A stretch of 34,210 nt of DNA, taken from the NCBI GenBank assembly GCA_900542305.1, contig UQMU01000023.1, positions 1 through 34,210 on the forward strand. Direction: 5' to 3'. Positions within the stretch are counted from its first letter, which is position 1. Each line of letters begins with the position of its first letter. The position numbers were made by a program, and so were the translations under genes. Positions 1 through 7,820 of this stretch are shown one piece after another. The notes beneath the pieces are model-generated. The model did no database searches. It was not told the origin of the DNA and saw only the letters and a program-made list of their open reading frames with translations. The stretch is from an uncultured Collinsella sp. GTDB taxonomy: Bacteria; Actinomycetota; Coriobacteriia; Coriobacteriales; Coriobacteriaceae.

Positions 1-75
1 CGCACATGTGCGGATGAATGTGGGAGGTGTTCGGATGAAGTCGATAATCAAGGGTCATCTACCTCCTCGTCGACT

Positions 76-309
76 ATGAATTACACTCTTGCCATTCAGA
101 TGGTGCTTGAACTAGAACTAAATGAAGAAGACAGGAATGTAGCCCTCGGCGCAATCGCTGATCTAGATAAATCATCTAAAGGAGACGACAAGAAGGACTT
201 TCTCGAAAAGGTCGAAAAGCTTTCGGCTATCGCAAAGAACGTTGGCCCATTAGCGTCAATTGTGATTCCGCTGATTGAAGTGGCTATAAAGCAATTTCTT
301 GGTAATTAA
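76..309 (+). CDS. Small hypothetical protein upstream of the defence pair
   Basis: A 77-residue ORF that I do not recognise. The N-terminal half is acidic and the middle is rich in Lys and Asp; the last 30 residues form a hydrophobic helix-like stretch (GPLASIVIPLIEVAIKQFLG) that could be amphipathic or membrane-associated. No good ribosome binding site precedes the ATG at 76, so the true start may lie elsewhere or the ORF may be the remnant of a longer gene. It shares the low GC content of the next three genes, which suggests common acquisition. About 90 bases separate it from the ATPase gene. Confidence 0.4.
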   Translation: MNYTLAIQMVLELELNEEDRNVALGAIADLDKSSKGDDKKDFLEKVEKLSAIAKNVGPLASIVIPLIEVAIKQFLGN

Positions 310-406
310 ATCAGTATGAAGACAAAGTGGTGGATGAGGACTATACGAGATATATTCACCTAGTGGTTTCAAAAATGTTTGATACAAACGGTAACGGAGT
401 TTGGAA

Positions 407-2104
407 ATGGAACCTAACCTATATGTAAAAGATCTCTACATCGAGGGTTTCAAAAAATTCGGATCACCAACTCATATTTCTCTATCTCCAGGCATTAACG
501 TTCTCGCTGGTAATAATGATTCAGGCAAAAGCACAATTCTAGAGGCTCTTCATCTTGTACTGTCTGGTACATATCGCGGTACATCGCTCAATCAAGCTCT
601 CACTCAAGATTTATTTAATGTTGACAACGTCAATTGCTATTTCAATACGCTGAAATGCGGGTCCGCTGTGATGCCGCCGTTAATTCGAATCGAAGCTACG
701 TTCGATGGCAAAGATGACCATCAAATAGCAAAATTTGAAGGTGACTACAATGCTGGTAAACAAAAACAATCCGGAATTGGAATTTTAATTGCGCTTAATC
801 GCGAAGAATTTGGGTCGGAATTTGATCAATACGTAAAAGGGCTTGAAGGAAATGCCCTGCCTATCGAATACTATCGCGTTAAAAGGTATACATTTGCGCG
901 CAGCGGATTAGTTACTTCTTCATTAAAGCTTCGTTCTTGTCTGATCGACTCTTCTGGATTCTCAAGGACTGGAAGTCAGCAGTCTTATATATCGCATCTT
1001 GCAAAAGACGTTTTAGATCATGATGGTCAAATTTCAGTCCTTCAGGCATATCGACATTCTCGACTCCAATTTAATGAGTGCAATGCTGTTAGCGCTGCAA
1101 ATAAAGTGTTATCCGACAAGGTTAATAGCCTATCGGGAAAAGCAGTCAGCTTCCGCAGCGATATGGGGAATAAGCGAGCATGGGAGTCCGGCGTAGTTGC
1201 GGCCCTTGATTCAATATCGTTTTCACATGCCGGTGCCGGATCTCAAAATATGGTTGAAGTCGAGTTGGCCCTAGCAAAAAACAGCGAAAACGGATCTAAT
1301 GTAATTCTCCTCGAAGAGCCCGAAGCACACCTCTCGCACGCAAGTCTCAATAAGCTACTGAATGGTATTTGTGATGAATTGAATAGCCAGCAAGCTGTAA
1401 TTACTACACACAGCAGCTTTGTAGCAAATAAGTTATATCTCGGTAATCTTCTTATGGTTGGCCCGGATGGCACTACTACCAGTCTCCGCAACGGTTGCAC
1501 TGATGATACCTACCATTTCTTTGAAAAACTTCCAGGCTATTCAACGCTTCGCTTTTTGCTATGTAAAGCGTGTTTTCTTGTAGAAGGTGATTCTGATGAG
1601 CTCATAGTACAGAGAGCGTATATGGATTCCCATAACGGTCGCCTTCCCATTCAAGATGGCATAGAGGTTATTTCGGTCGGCAATTCTGGTTCCAGATTTC
1701 TACAACTTGCTGATGCGGTTTCTCAGTTCGCTGTCGCTTTGACCGACAATGACGGAAACATCGAGGCCAAAGAAAATCAATATAAGGCCTATAGTTTACT
1801 CGGCAAAGGCAAACCTGATGAGGACGCTAGAGTCGCCGTCAGTTTCCCAGAAAGACTGTTAAATCGAGGGTCAATTGACGGATACTCTTACAATACGCTT
1901 GAGCCTGAGCTAGTTGAAGCAAACGGGGTTGACTGCGTCAATCAGATATTGAGGAAAAGCTATAACACACGAGATAATCTGCTCCAATATATGAAAAGTC
2001 ACAAAACTGAATGCGCGTACGAGTTTTTTAAAACAAGTACAGAAGTCAACTGGCCCGACTATATCACCCGTGCAATTGATTTCATTGATAGAGCCGTCGG
2101 GTGA
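407..2104 (+). CDS. gajA-like: GajA-like OLD-family ATPase/TOPRIM nuclease (Gabija-like)
   Basis: A 565-residue protein, near the usual size of GajA (about 580). An ABC-type ATPase half has Walker A GNNDSGKST at residues 35-43, Walker B ILLEEPEAHL near 300 and an H-loop TTHSS near 333. A C-terminal TOPRIM half has the conserved acidic motif FLVEGDSDE near 389 and an aspartate pair in LTDNDGN near 446. Proteins of this layout nick or cut DNA, and in Gabija they work with a UvrD-like helicase against phages; the next gene fits that partner. I chose ATG 407 over TTG 401 because GGAG at 396-399 lies seven bases before 407. The low GC compared with the housekeeping block points to horizontal transfer. 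The family call is firm; assignment to Gabija rather than another class 2 OLD system is inferred. Confidence 0.85.
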   Translation: MEPNLYVKDLYIEGFKKFGSPTHISLSPGINVLAGNNDSGKSTILEALHLVLSGTYRGTSLNQALTQDLFNVDNVNCYFNTLKCGSAVMPPLIRIEATFDGKDDHQIAKFEGDYNAGKQKQSGIGILIALNREEFGSEFDQYVKGLEGNALPIEYYRVKRYTFARSGLVTSSLKLRSCLIDSSGFSRTGSQQSYISHLAKDVLDHDGQISVLQAYRHSRLQFNECNAVSAANKVLSDKVNSLSGKAVSFRSDMGNKRAWESGVVAALDSISFSHAGAGSQNMVEVELALAKNSENGSNVILLEEPEAHLSHASLNKLLNGICDELNSQQAVITTHSSFVANKLYLGNLLMVGPDGTTTSLRNGCTDDTYHFFEKLPGYSTLRFLLCKACFLVEGDSDELIVQRAYMDSHNGRLPIQDGIEVISVGNSGSRFLQLADAVSQFAVALTDNDGNIEAKENQYKAYSLLGKGKPDEDARVAVSFPERLLNRGSIDGYSYNTLEPELVEANGVDCVNQILRKSYNTRDNLLQYMKSHKTECAYEFFKTSTEVNWPDYITRAIDFIDRAVG

Positions 2105-2109
2105 TTTAG

Positions 2110-3243
2110 ATGTCCGGTATATTCTATGACGCCGCGGCGGGATCTGGTAAAACAACGTATCTCGCTAGATTGGCTGTCGAGCATCGTAATGGTCACGTGC
2201 TTCTCACAACATTCACTGATGCCAATAGCGAAGAACTAAACCGAGTTCTTCTAAATGAAGTTGGTAGCATCCCTGATACGATTGACGTCATGCCATGGTA
2301 TACGTTCCTTCTAAACGAGTGCATAAGACCATTTCAGGGCGCATTTGGGGCGCTTGCAAATGAACCCATCGCCGGCATCGACCTCGTAAGCACCGCATCC
2401 GCATTAAGGACCAGGAAAACTGAATTGCGCCATTATGCTTGCCGACATAATGGCGATAACAAGATCAAAATATTTAGCGACAAACTTGCAGAACTCGCAC
2501 TTTATATTAATGAGATTACAAACGGAGACGTTATCGATCGTCTATCTCGTTTATACACCATGATTTGTATTGACGAAATCCAAGATATGTCTGGTTATGA
2601 TCTTGACCTTATCGCAAACATGCTTTGCGAAATTAGTGATATGCGCTTTGCTGGCGATCAGCGACAGGCAACTTTTCATACGGCAAGCGTCGCTAAAAAC
2701 AAGTCGTATCGCAAATCGGGGTTTGGCAAATATATTAAGGACAAACGCCTTAATTGCACTGTCGATGTCGACACACTCCGATTCTGTCACCGTTGTCCTC
2801 AGATTATTGTGGATTTGGCTGATGCCCTGTATCCGGAGCTTCCGTCAACTATTTCGACAAGGGATAAATCTGAAGCTACATCCCAACAGCCCATAAAATT
2901 AGTTAGGGTTTCGGATGTTGTCAGTTACAGCAACCGTTATGGCGCCGTGAGCCTTGTCTATGACAGAAGGACAAAAACTCCTCCAGGGATTCAGACAAAT
3001 AACATGGGCGCTGTAAAAGGGCTTTCTTTTGACAATGTTCTTCTTTTTCCAACTTCCAATATGCGGAGCTGGCTCTTTGACCATAGCACTAACCTATCTG
3101 AAGCCACGAAGGCGAAACTCTACGTTGCCATCACACGTGCAAGGTCAAGCCTAGCAATTGTAGTACCGGATGATTTCCAGCCTCAGGCGCTTGATGCATG
3201 GCATATATGGATGCCTGGCGACATTTACATGGAAAAGAGCTGA
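2110..3243 (+). CDS. gajB-like: Short UvrD/Rep-like helicase, GajB-like
   Basis: A 377-residue superfamily 1 helicase-like protein that starts five bases after the ATPase stop, so the two are surely cotranscribed. Visible motifs are I (AAAGSGKTT, residues 8-16), II (CIDEIQDMS, near 153), III (FAGDQRQATF, near 179), a motif V-like KGLSFDNVLL near 302 and motif VI (VAITRARSSLAIV, near 337). It is about 120 residues shorter than the best-known GajB (about 490), so parts of the accessory 1B/2B subdomains are probably reduced. In Gabija the helicase-like subunit is thought to sense or respond to DNA ends and activate the nuclease. The ribosome binding site is weak, which suggests translational coupling to the gene before it. 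Confidence 0.82.
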   Translation: MSGIFYDAAAGSGKTTYLARLAVEHRNGHVLLTTFTDANSEELNRVLLNEVGSIPDTIDVMPWYTFLLNECIRPFQGAFGALANEPIAGIDLVSTASALRTRKTELRHYACRHNGDNKIKIFSDKLAELALYINEITNGDVIDRLSRLYTMICIDEIQDMSGYDLDLIANMLCEISDMRFAGDQRQATFHTASVAKNKSYRKSGFGKYIKDKRLNCTVDVDTLRFCHRCPQIIVDLADALYPELPSTISTRDKSEATSQQPIKLVRVSDVVSYSNRYGAVSLVYDRRTKTPPGIQTNNMGAVKGLSFDNVLLFPTSNMRSWLFDHSTNLSEATKAKLYVAITRARSSLAIVVPDDFQPQALDAWHIWMPGDIYMEKS

Positions 3244-3338
3244 TCGGGAAGTATTGATCGAAGTTATTCCTTAAACAAGGGCACAACAAACCTCGTTAGC
3301 AATCTAAATTAATTGATTTATCAAATAGGGGATTCACG

Positions 3339-4040
3339 GTGAACATAGATCCGAATTATTCGCTCGATTTATATTGTCAGTCTTATTGGGATTATTATTT
3401 GGCAATAGAGGAGCGATTCGCACATACGGAACGTTATTGCGCTTTTTCAGAGCAAAACCGTAATACATATTCTATTGAATATTTGACTCTCTATCTTGCA
3501 TCGTGCGGTGAGATAGATTCCCTGGGAAAGGGGATTGTTCGTCAGTTATTTCCAAATGTAGACCTTAATAAATGCACCATAAACAAATGGGGCTATTATC
3601 TTGGGGAAGCTTTTCCTGATCTTGGAATTAAGACCGTTGAGTTTAAGGGAAAGTTCAAATTTCGACCTTTCGATGGCTGGAAGCAGATTAAAAGCGAGAA
3701 TAAAAATGGCAGCGCATATTACAAACGCGCCGATAATTCGAAACCCCTAACTTGGTGGACCGACTACAACAGTGTCAAACACAACAGAGTAGTAATTGAC
3801 GAGGATACGGGTACCGGTAATTTTGAGAAGGCAAGTCAGGGAAATCTTCTCAAAGCCATCGGTGCTCTATTTCTTATGAATAGACTAATGATGTTGAAAA
3901 TCGACAAAGATGGCTACTCCTCAATAAAGCATTCGAGCCTTTTTAAGTTGTGTGGCTCAATTGATGAGGCTAAATCTACTTTGTTCTATAGCAGCGATGG
4001 CCACCCATGCATGCGTGTTGAGGAGCCTCCTTCGGAATAA
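3339..4040 (+). CDS. Unknown protein with HEPN-like features, third gene of the defence cluster
   Basis: A 233-residue protein with a GTG start at 3339 and an AGGGG ribosome binding site at 3327-3331. Helical N-terminal part with TYSIEYLTLYLASCGEID (about residues 46-63), then WWTDYNSVKHNR near 140, an aromatic motif followed by Lys-His and Arg. From memory, proteins with this S-I-E-F/Y ... W-W-x-x-Y-N-x-V-K-H-x-R layout are common unannotated bacterial proteins of HEPN-like appearance, but I cannot name a family with certainty. It shares the low GC content of the gajAB-like pair and follows it by 95 bases on the same strand, so it may be an accessory component or an independent cargo gene. 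No signal peptide or membrane segment is visible. Confidence 0.55.
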   Translation: MNIDPNYSLDLYCQSYWDYYLAIEERFAHTERYCAFSEQNRNTYSIEYLTLYLASCGEIDSLGKGIVRQLFPNVDLNKCTINKWGYYLGEAFPDLGIKTVEFKGKFKFRPFDGWKQIKSENKNGSAYYKRADNSKPLTWWTDYNSVKHNRVVIDEDTGTGNFEKASQGNLLKAIGALFLMNRLMMLKIDKDGYSSIKHSSLFKLCGSIDEAKSTLFYSSDGHPCMRVEEPPSE

Positions 4041-4212
4041 GGAAATACGCCCCTTCCTTTCACCGGCTGGCAAAACGATTTACACCTAATTATGGGAGTC
4101 GATCACGGGTTATATCATCGTCTATTGTCCGATCTCACTACAATAATAACTGCTGCTACCAAGGCATTTCCTGGTACAGCTCCCATTGGCTCTTGCGAAG
4201 ATCGGAGCGGTT

Positions 4213-5292
4213 ATGTTTGCCACCGCGTTCCACACTAGAAGTCACTACATCCTGTTTACTGCCATGGCCTGCCTATGCGTTTTGCTGGGCGGGCCTTCTT
4301 ATGCCGCGGGCGTGGACAGCCTGTTTATTGCGGGCGCCACGTACTACGAGCCGGGCGTGTCGGGCCCCGGGTGGGCCTGGACCGATGACGAACATCTGGA
4401 GCTCACCGGATATGCGGGCGAAGCTATCGGCGCCGACGGCGACTTGGTGGTGACGCTTATGGGGCAAAACTCCTTGGTCGAGACGCATGCGCTCGATGCG
4501 GACATTTCCATGAGCGGCATGGAGGTGTGGGGGAACCTTACGCTTCGCGGTTCCGGCTCGCTCGCAGCGACAGGTTCGCAATGCGGGATCCATGTGTCTC
4601 AGGCGCTAGTGGTGGACAGCTGCACGGTCGATGCCAGGGCCGACGGGGCAGGCGTTATTGACCAGACTGTTGCCGGCATTGCTGCAGGTAGCTTGACCGT
4701 ACGCGGCGGCGGGCGCGTTGTTGCCGCGGGCGCGGGATCCGATGCAGGCTTGCGCTTTTATGGCGTGCGCTTGCTCGACGAGGGGTTTGGTGCTGACGTT
4801 GCGAGCGAGGCACTTGTCGTGGAAGCGTCCTGCCTGGATGCAGCCGGTGCGGATGCCGGCGTTGCTTGCGATCGCGGATCGCTCGTGGCCGCGCACTTTG
4901 TGACGCCTGCAGGCGGAGCCTTTGGCGCTGCCGGTGTGGTGGATGCTGACGGGACCGTGGCACCGCACGTGGTCATTGAGCCCGATGGCGCCACCGCCCC
5001 GGCGGGGGAGACCGTTACACCCGGCGGCGAGGTACCGAGGGATGGCACGGGCGAGCCTGCGGCTGATGCCAATCCTGCTGCCGATCAGCCCGGTGCGGGG
5101 CCGGCGACGGATCCTGCGGTGAGACCCGCAGCTACGTCGCTCAAGACAACGGTCACCAAGACGACCAAGCCCAAATCCACTATGGCAACAGCACCGGCAC
5201 TTCCCAAGACCGGCGACGGCTACTGGATAGCTGCCTCCTTAACGCTATTCCTGCTGGGGACAGTGCTTCTGAGCGCCGCATATCGCTGCTGA
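4213..5292 (+). CDS. LPXTG-anchored surface protein with beta-helix-like repeats
   Basis: A 359-residue secreted protein. ATG 4213 is preferred over the upstream TTG 4186 because GGAG at 4204-4207 lies five bases before it. A signal peptide runs to about residue 32, ending in PSYAAG. The body (residues about 35-250) has short Gly/Ala/Val-rich repeats such as GNLTLRGSGSLAATG and GSLTVRGGGRVVAAGAG, typical of the parallel beta-solenoid carbohydrate-binding-like surface domains of gut Actinobacteria and Firmicutes. A Pro/Thr/Ala-rich spacer leads to LPKTG, a hydrophobic helix and a short basic tail (YRC), so a sortase should attach it to the cell wall. The tail is homologous in DNA to two decayed tails at 5769 and 7721. 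GC is much higher than in the genes just before it. Confidence 0.8.
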   Translation: MFATAFHTRSHYILFTAMACLCVLLGGPSYAAGVDSLFIAGATYYEPGVSGPGWAWTDDEHLELTGYAGEAIGADGDLVVTLMGQNSLVETHALDADISMSGMEVWGNLTLRGSGSLAATGSQCGIHVSQALVVDSCTVDARADGAGVIDQTVAGIAAGSLTVRGGGRVVAAGAGSDAGLRFYGVRLLDEGFGADVASEALVVEASCLDAAGADAGVACDRGSLVAAHFVTPAGGAFGAAGVVDADGTVAPHVVIEPDGATAPAGETVTPGGEVPRDGTGEPAADANPAADQPGAGPATDPAVRPAATSLKTTVTKTTKPKSTMATAPALPKTGDGYWIAASLTLFLLGTVLLSAAYRC

Positions 5293-5477
5293 TGCAGTGC
5301 GACGCACTTGGCTGCGGCAGCACCATGACGTTCGGCACGCTTTACGAACTCTCTCATGAACTCGAGAAGGAACTTGGGCGAAAGGTCGATATCGTCACCA
5401 ACCCACCAGAGCACATGCGCCCGACCTTCCGCAAAAGCATCGAGCAGGATGAGGTGCGTGTCTATGAAACACTGTAA
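5292..5477 (+). pseudogene. C-terminal fragment of a MntA-like nucleotidyltransferase
   Basis: The 61 codons from the ATG at 5292 look like only the C-terminal third of a small MNT-type nucleotidyltransferase: GTLYELSHELEKELGRKVDI followed by VTNPP and an acidic end. The N-terminal catalytic part (Gly-Ser and the Asp-x-Asp pair) that these proteins need is absent upstream. The ATG overlaps the stop of the LPXTG gene (TGATG), and the homology seems to begin only near codon 12. I read this as a remnant left at a recombination junction rather than a working antitoxin. No HEPN partner gene is nearby. Confidence 0.6.
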
Positions 5478-5525
5478 GAAGGACGAGGGGTTTGCGAATA
5501 TTTGGATTAGATAGAACGGCTCACC

Positions 5526-5583
5526 GCCTTAGGTTAACGAAGGCGATTGCGGGACTTCTTAACCCGCCTTGCATCGCTTTCCA
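5526..5583 (+). other. Imperfect hairpin after the nucleotidyltransferase remnant
   Basis: An imperfect inverted repeat, with GCGAT and GCGGG on the left paired to CCCGC and ATCGC on the right, is followed by a T-rich stretch. It may be the old terminator of the truncated gene. The pairing has bulges, so this is a weak call. Confidence 0.3.
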
Positions 5584-5608
5584 TTTATTTATATGCTTGT
5601 CCTAGAAT

Positions 5609-5712
5609 TTGGTCGTAAGGCTCGACCAACGGAATCAAAAGAAAGCCTACCGAGAAGATCTTGGTCGCAGGGCGCGACCAACGCAATCTAAATAAACGCT
5701 CGCGGAGAAGAC
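5609..5712 (+). repeat. Two tandem 52-nt units, each with a hairpin
   Basis: Two direct repeats of 52 bases (5609-5660 and 5661-5712) differ at about a dozen positions. Each begins with a perfect stem: TTGGTCG/CGACCAA with a 7-base loop in the first, TTGGTCGC/GCGACCAA with a 5-base loop in the second. The stem is kept while the loop bases differ, and both units end in GAGAAGA. A strong terminator-like hairpin follows at once. The arrangement recalls a structured RNA with repeated modules, but no coding partner of a known type is adjacent. Confidence 0.6.
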
Positions 5713-5749
5713 GCCTTCAATCTTTCTGGTTGAAGGCGTCTCTATTTTG
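5709..5749 (+). terminator. Hairpin terminator after the 52-nt repeats
   Basis: Perfect 12-bp arms (AGACGCCTTCAA at 5709-5720 and TTGAAGGCGTCT at 5730-5741) with a 9-base loop, followed by CTATTTTGA. The short T run makes it a plausible intrinsic terminator for a transcript covering the repeats. Confidence 0.65.
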
Positions 5750-5768
5750 ACTTATAAGCCACAGTTTC

Positions 5769-5860
5769 GTTTCAATGCCGTCAAAGCCCAAGGCCAGCGC
5801 GAGCGGCGTGTTCCCCACACTCGCCAAAACTGCCGACTTCCACTGGATTGCAATGTCCTT
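5769..5860 (+). pseudogene. Decayed LPXTG-gene tail, copy 1
   Basis: In one frame this stretch reads KPKASASGVFPTLAKTADFH and then WIAM, which resembles the sorting-signal end of the intact wall protein (KPK...LPKTGDGYWIA). It is colinear without gaps and about 78% identical over 90 bases with 7721-7812. No hydrophobic segment or full gene body is left, and LPXTG has become LAKTA. It is best read as a gene-tail remnant. Together with the second copy it brackets the AbiE-like pair. Confidence 0.6.
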
Positions 5861-5898
5861 GGGGCCTGCGTTGACCGAAAGCGCGTCATGTGTGCGCG

Positions 5899-6648
5899 TT
5901 ATCGCAAGTAAACGTCCTTCAGCACCCCAACGACCTGTTGCGCCGCAACACCCTTGATCCTGATTGTTTTGGGATCGACGGGGTCCGATTCATAGGCCTC
6001 CATGAAGCGCCTCATGTCAGCACGAACCCCCTCGCTCATGGCGGGGTGCTCGTTGCCCGCGAGCAAGGTGGCGAGGCGGCAGACATCGTTGCGGTGTTTC
6101 TTCACGGTCTTCTCGTCGACGGCCTGGCCTTGCGCGCGCTTGGCAGACAGGTCAAGCCACGCCTTAGCTTTGAAGGGGATTAGCCCCTCGACCGACAGGA
6201 CAGCGACGCCGCCGGCCGACACCCTGTTCTCGACAAGCAGTCTGTAGTATTCCTCGTCCAACAGAATTGCAGAAAGGCTGGAAACCTCATCGTCGATGTG
6301 AATCGGCATAAGGCCGGAATCCCCGTCGCGCAAGTTAATGTCGGCGCGCGCGAATAACTCCAGCATGGCGGGGAAGGCCGGGTCCTTCGGCTTAGAGAAC
6401 CTGTAGAACTGCGGCTTCCCGCTACTCTTTTGTCTGTTCTCGTATCCGCCCTCCCGAACAAAGTCCCAGAAGACGCGGCCGAACTCAGGTGTCAGCGCCT
6501 CCACCAGAAGGACCAGATCGAGATCTTTCGTTGCCCTGAAATCCTGCCCTGCCTCGCCGAACAGCAGGTCGCAGGCGCCGCCACCGATTAGGACATATTC
6601 GTCCTCGCGGCCCACGAAGCGTTCCCTGAACTTATCGATTCCCTTCAT
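5899..6648 (-). CDS. AbiEii-like nucleotidyltransferase toxin
   Basis: A 249-residue protein. The start is taken as ATG 6648 (MKGIDKF), 17 bases inside the end of the preceding gene; TTG 6660 is an alternative. Near the N-terminus it has VLIGGGACDLLF and then RATKDLDLVLL, the Gly-Gly and Asp-x-Asp motifs of the DNA polymerase beta-like nucleotidyltransferase fold found in AbiEii/MenT toxins. These toxins add nucleotides to tRNA or otherwise stop growth until the AbiEi partner acts. The C-terminal part contains a Lys/Arg-rich helical region (FKAKAWLDLSAKRAQG) common to this family. It overlaps the upstream AbiEi-like gene, as expected for a coupled type IV toxin-antitoxin operon. Confidence 0.8.
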   Translation of the reverse strand: MKGIDKFRERFVGREDEYVLIGGGACDLLFGEAGQDFRATKDLDLVLLVEALTPEFGRVFWDFVREGGYENRQKSSGKPQFYRFSKPKDPAFPAMLELFARADINLRDGDSGLMPIHIDDEVSSLSAILLDEEYYRLLVENRVSAGGVAVLSVEGLIPFKAKAWLDLSAKRAQGQAVDEKTVKKHRNDVCRLATLLAGNEHPAMSEGVRADMRRFMEAYESDPVDPKTIRIKGVAAQQVVGVLKDVYLR

Positions 6649-7621
6649 AATCAACCCCAAGCACTCGATTCAAGACGTACTCGATCTCGCCCGCGACGCG
6701 CGGGTCGTCCCTCACATCGTCGGGAAGGGATAGGATGGCGGAAAGCGGGTCGCCAACACACCCGGGCGCTGGCTCGGGCTCGTAGCGCAGTACCTGCACT
6801 ACGCACGCGGGCTCCTCTGACTCGTCGAATCCAGCGTTACGTGCACAGGTCGCCAGCCCCAGGGCGCGCTCTTGCGCTTTGGTCGCGGTGAAAGTCGGCC
6901 AGGGGTCGTCCTGCAGCATTGAGAGCTCGCACAGCGCCGAAACTCCTCCTGGTGGAAGGTCCGCATCAGGCATGTGGGTCAGGCGATGCTCCCTTGCGAC
7001 CGGGCTTGCCATGTATGGTTCCAGCCGTCGCCACAGCGCCATCTTATTCCGGTCGGGGCGTAGGACCCGTCGGCGCCCTTCGGACACGACGATCGAGGGG
7101 TCGGCAGCGGTGAGTTCGTCGAACGCACGCGAGACGGTCATCTTTGCGACAGCGAGAACACTCGCCGCCTGAGTGACGTTGGCTCCGTCGAGTTCACCGT
7201 AGAGCGCCATGATGGCGAGACGCTGCGCCTGGGGCGAGAGCGTCTCGACGCTCACCTGCTTACGGTCGCCCGCATGGCCCTTGCCACCATTCAGCGCGAC
7301 TCCCAGGAACGGCAGATACACCTGTTTGTCTATGGCTACGAAGGCGAGGCCGGCCTCAAGCATTCGCTCGACCCTGTAGCCCGTCGCGCTCTCGAGAGCG
7401 AAAGCCACGGGAATCCCCAGAGCTATCTCAAGCGTGTTGCGGTGTTTCGCCATGGTCTTCACCGTCGCACTCTCGATGGGGGAAGCCATCACGAACGGCA
7501 CGCCGAAGGCGGTCCACCGCTCAAGGGAGTACAACCCCCTCAGATACAGGGGAAGCCCCGAGACGTTAACGGGCTCACGCTCGACCCTCGTATGCAGCAT
7601 CTTCTCAACGAATTCCCGCAT
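6632..7621 (-). CDS. AbiEi-like antitoxin / winged-helix regulator
   Basis: A 329-residue protein starting at ATG 7621, six bases after a perfect AGGAGG (7628-7633). About residues 130-170 (LSPQAQRLAIMALYGELDG, then TQAASVLAVAKMTVSRAFDEL) form a winged helix-turn-helix. The protein precedes and overlaps the nucleotidyltransferase gene, the usual antitoxin-first order. AbiEi proteins repress their own promoter by binding inverted repeats, and a perfect 10-bp inverted repeat lies just upstream at 7654-7674. The N-terminal half, with VNVSGLPLYLRGLYSLERW, is a less common extension with no known function to me. The length is larger than classic AbiEi (about 280). Confidence 0.7.
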   Translation of the reverse strand: MREFVEKMLHTRVEREPVNVSGLPLYLRGLYSLERWTAFGVPFVMASPIESATVKTMAKHRNTLEIALGIPVAFALESATGYRVERMLEAGLAFVAIDKQVYLPFLGVALNGGKGHAGDRKQVSVETLSPQAQRLAIMALYGELDGANVTQAASVLAVAKMTVSRAFDELTAADPSIVVSEGRRRVLRPDRNKMALWRRLEPYMASPVAREHRLTHMPDADLPPGGVSALCELSMLQDDPWPTFTATKAQERALGLATCARNAGFDESEEPACVVQVLRYEPEPAPGCVGDPLSAILSLPDDVRDDPRVAGEIEYVLNRVLGVDYEGNR

Positions 7622-7653
7622 GTTTCGCCTCCTTTGTAACATGCAATTTGAAA

Positions 7654-7674
7654 TGTAACATTATTAATGTTACA
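7654..7674 (-). promoter_or_regulatory. Probable AbiEi-like autoregulatory operator
   Basis: TGTAACATTA and TAATGTTACA form a perfect 10-bp inverted repeat around one central T. Further half-sites lie on both sides: TGTAACAT at 7635-7642 and AGTTACAT at 7688-7695. The site sits 33 bases before the AbiEi-like start codon, in an AT-rich patch where the promoter must be. Binding by the AbiEi-like protein is inferred from the family. Confidence 0.65.
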
Positions 7675-7720
7675 CGGCAAACTATTTAGTTACATTTATA
7701 GATGTCCTGTGAATACTTCC

Positions 7721-7812
7721 GTTTCAAAGCCGGCAAGAACCAAAGCGAGCGCAAGCGGCGTGTTCTTCACACTCGCCAAGACCGCCGACAGCTACGGGAT
7801 TGCCATCTTGCT
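7721..7812 (+). pseudogene. Decayed LPXTG-gene tail, copy 2
   Basis: Second copy of the tail remnant, reading KASASGVFFTLAKTADSYGI. Its bases 7771-7800 match the intact LPXTG gene at 5199-5228 at 25 of 30 positions, which supports descent from such a gene. It lies 1952 bases after copy 1. The open frame runs on into the palindrome at 7821 but shows no membrane segment. Confidence 0.6.
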
Positions 7813-7820
7813 CTTTGAAT

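Noticed and set aside
5609..5712. Possible CRISPR array
   Set aside because: Only two units, imperfect, with the conserved part covering the whole unit and no spacers; no cas genes are present.
5609..5898. Type III toxin-antitoxin locus (repeat RNA plus ToxN-like gene)
   Set aside because: The repeats and terminator fit, but no endoribonuclease gene follows; the next genes are AbiE-like and convergent.
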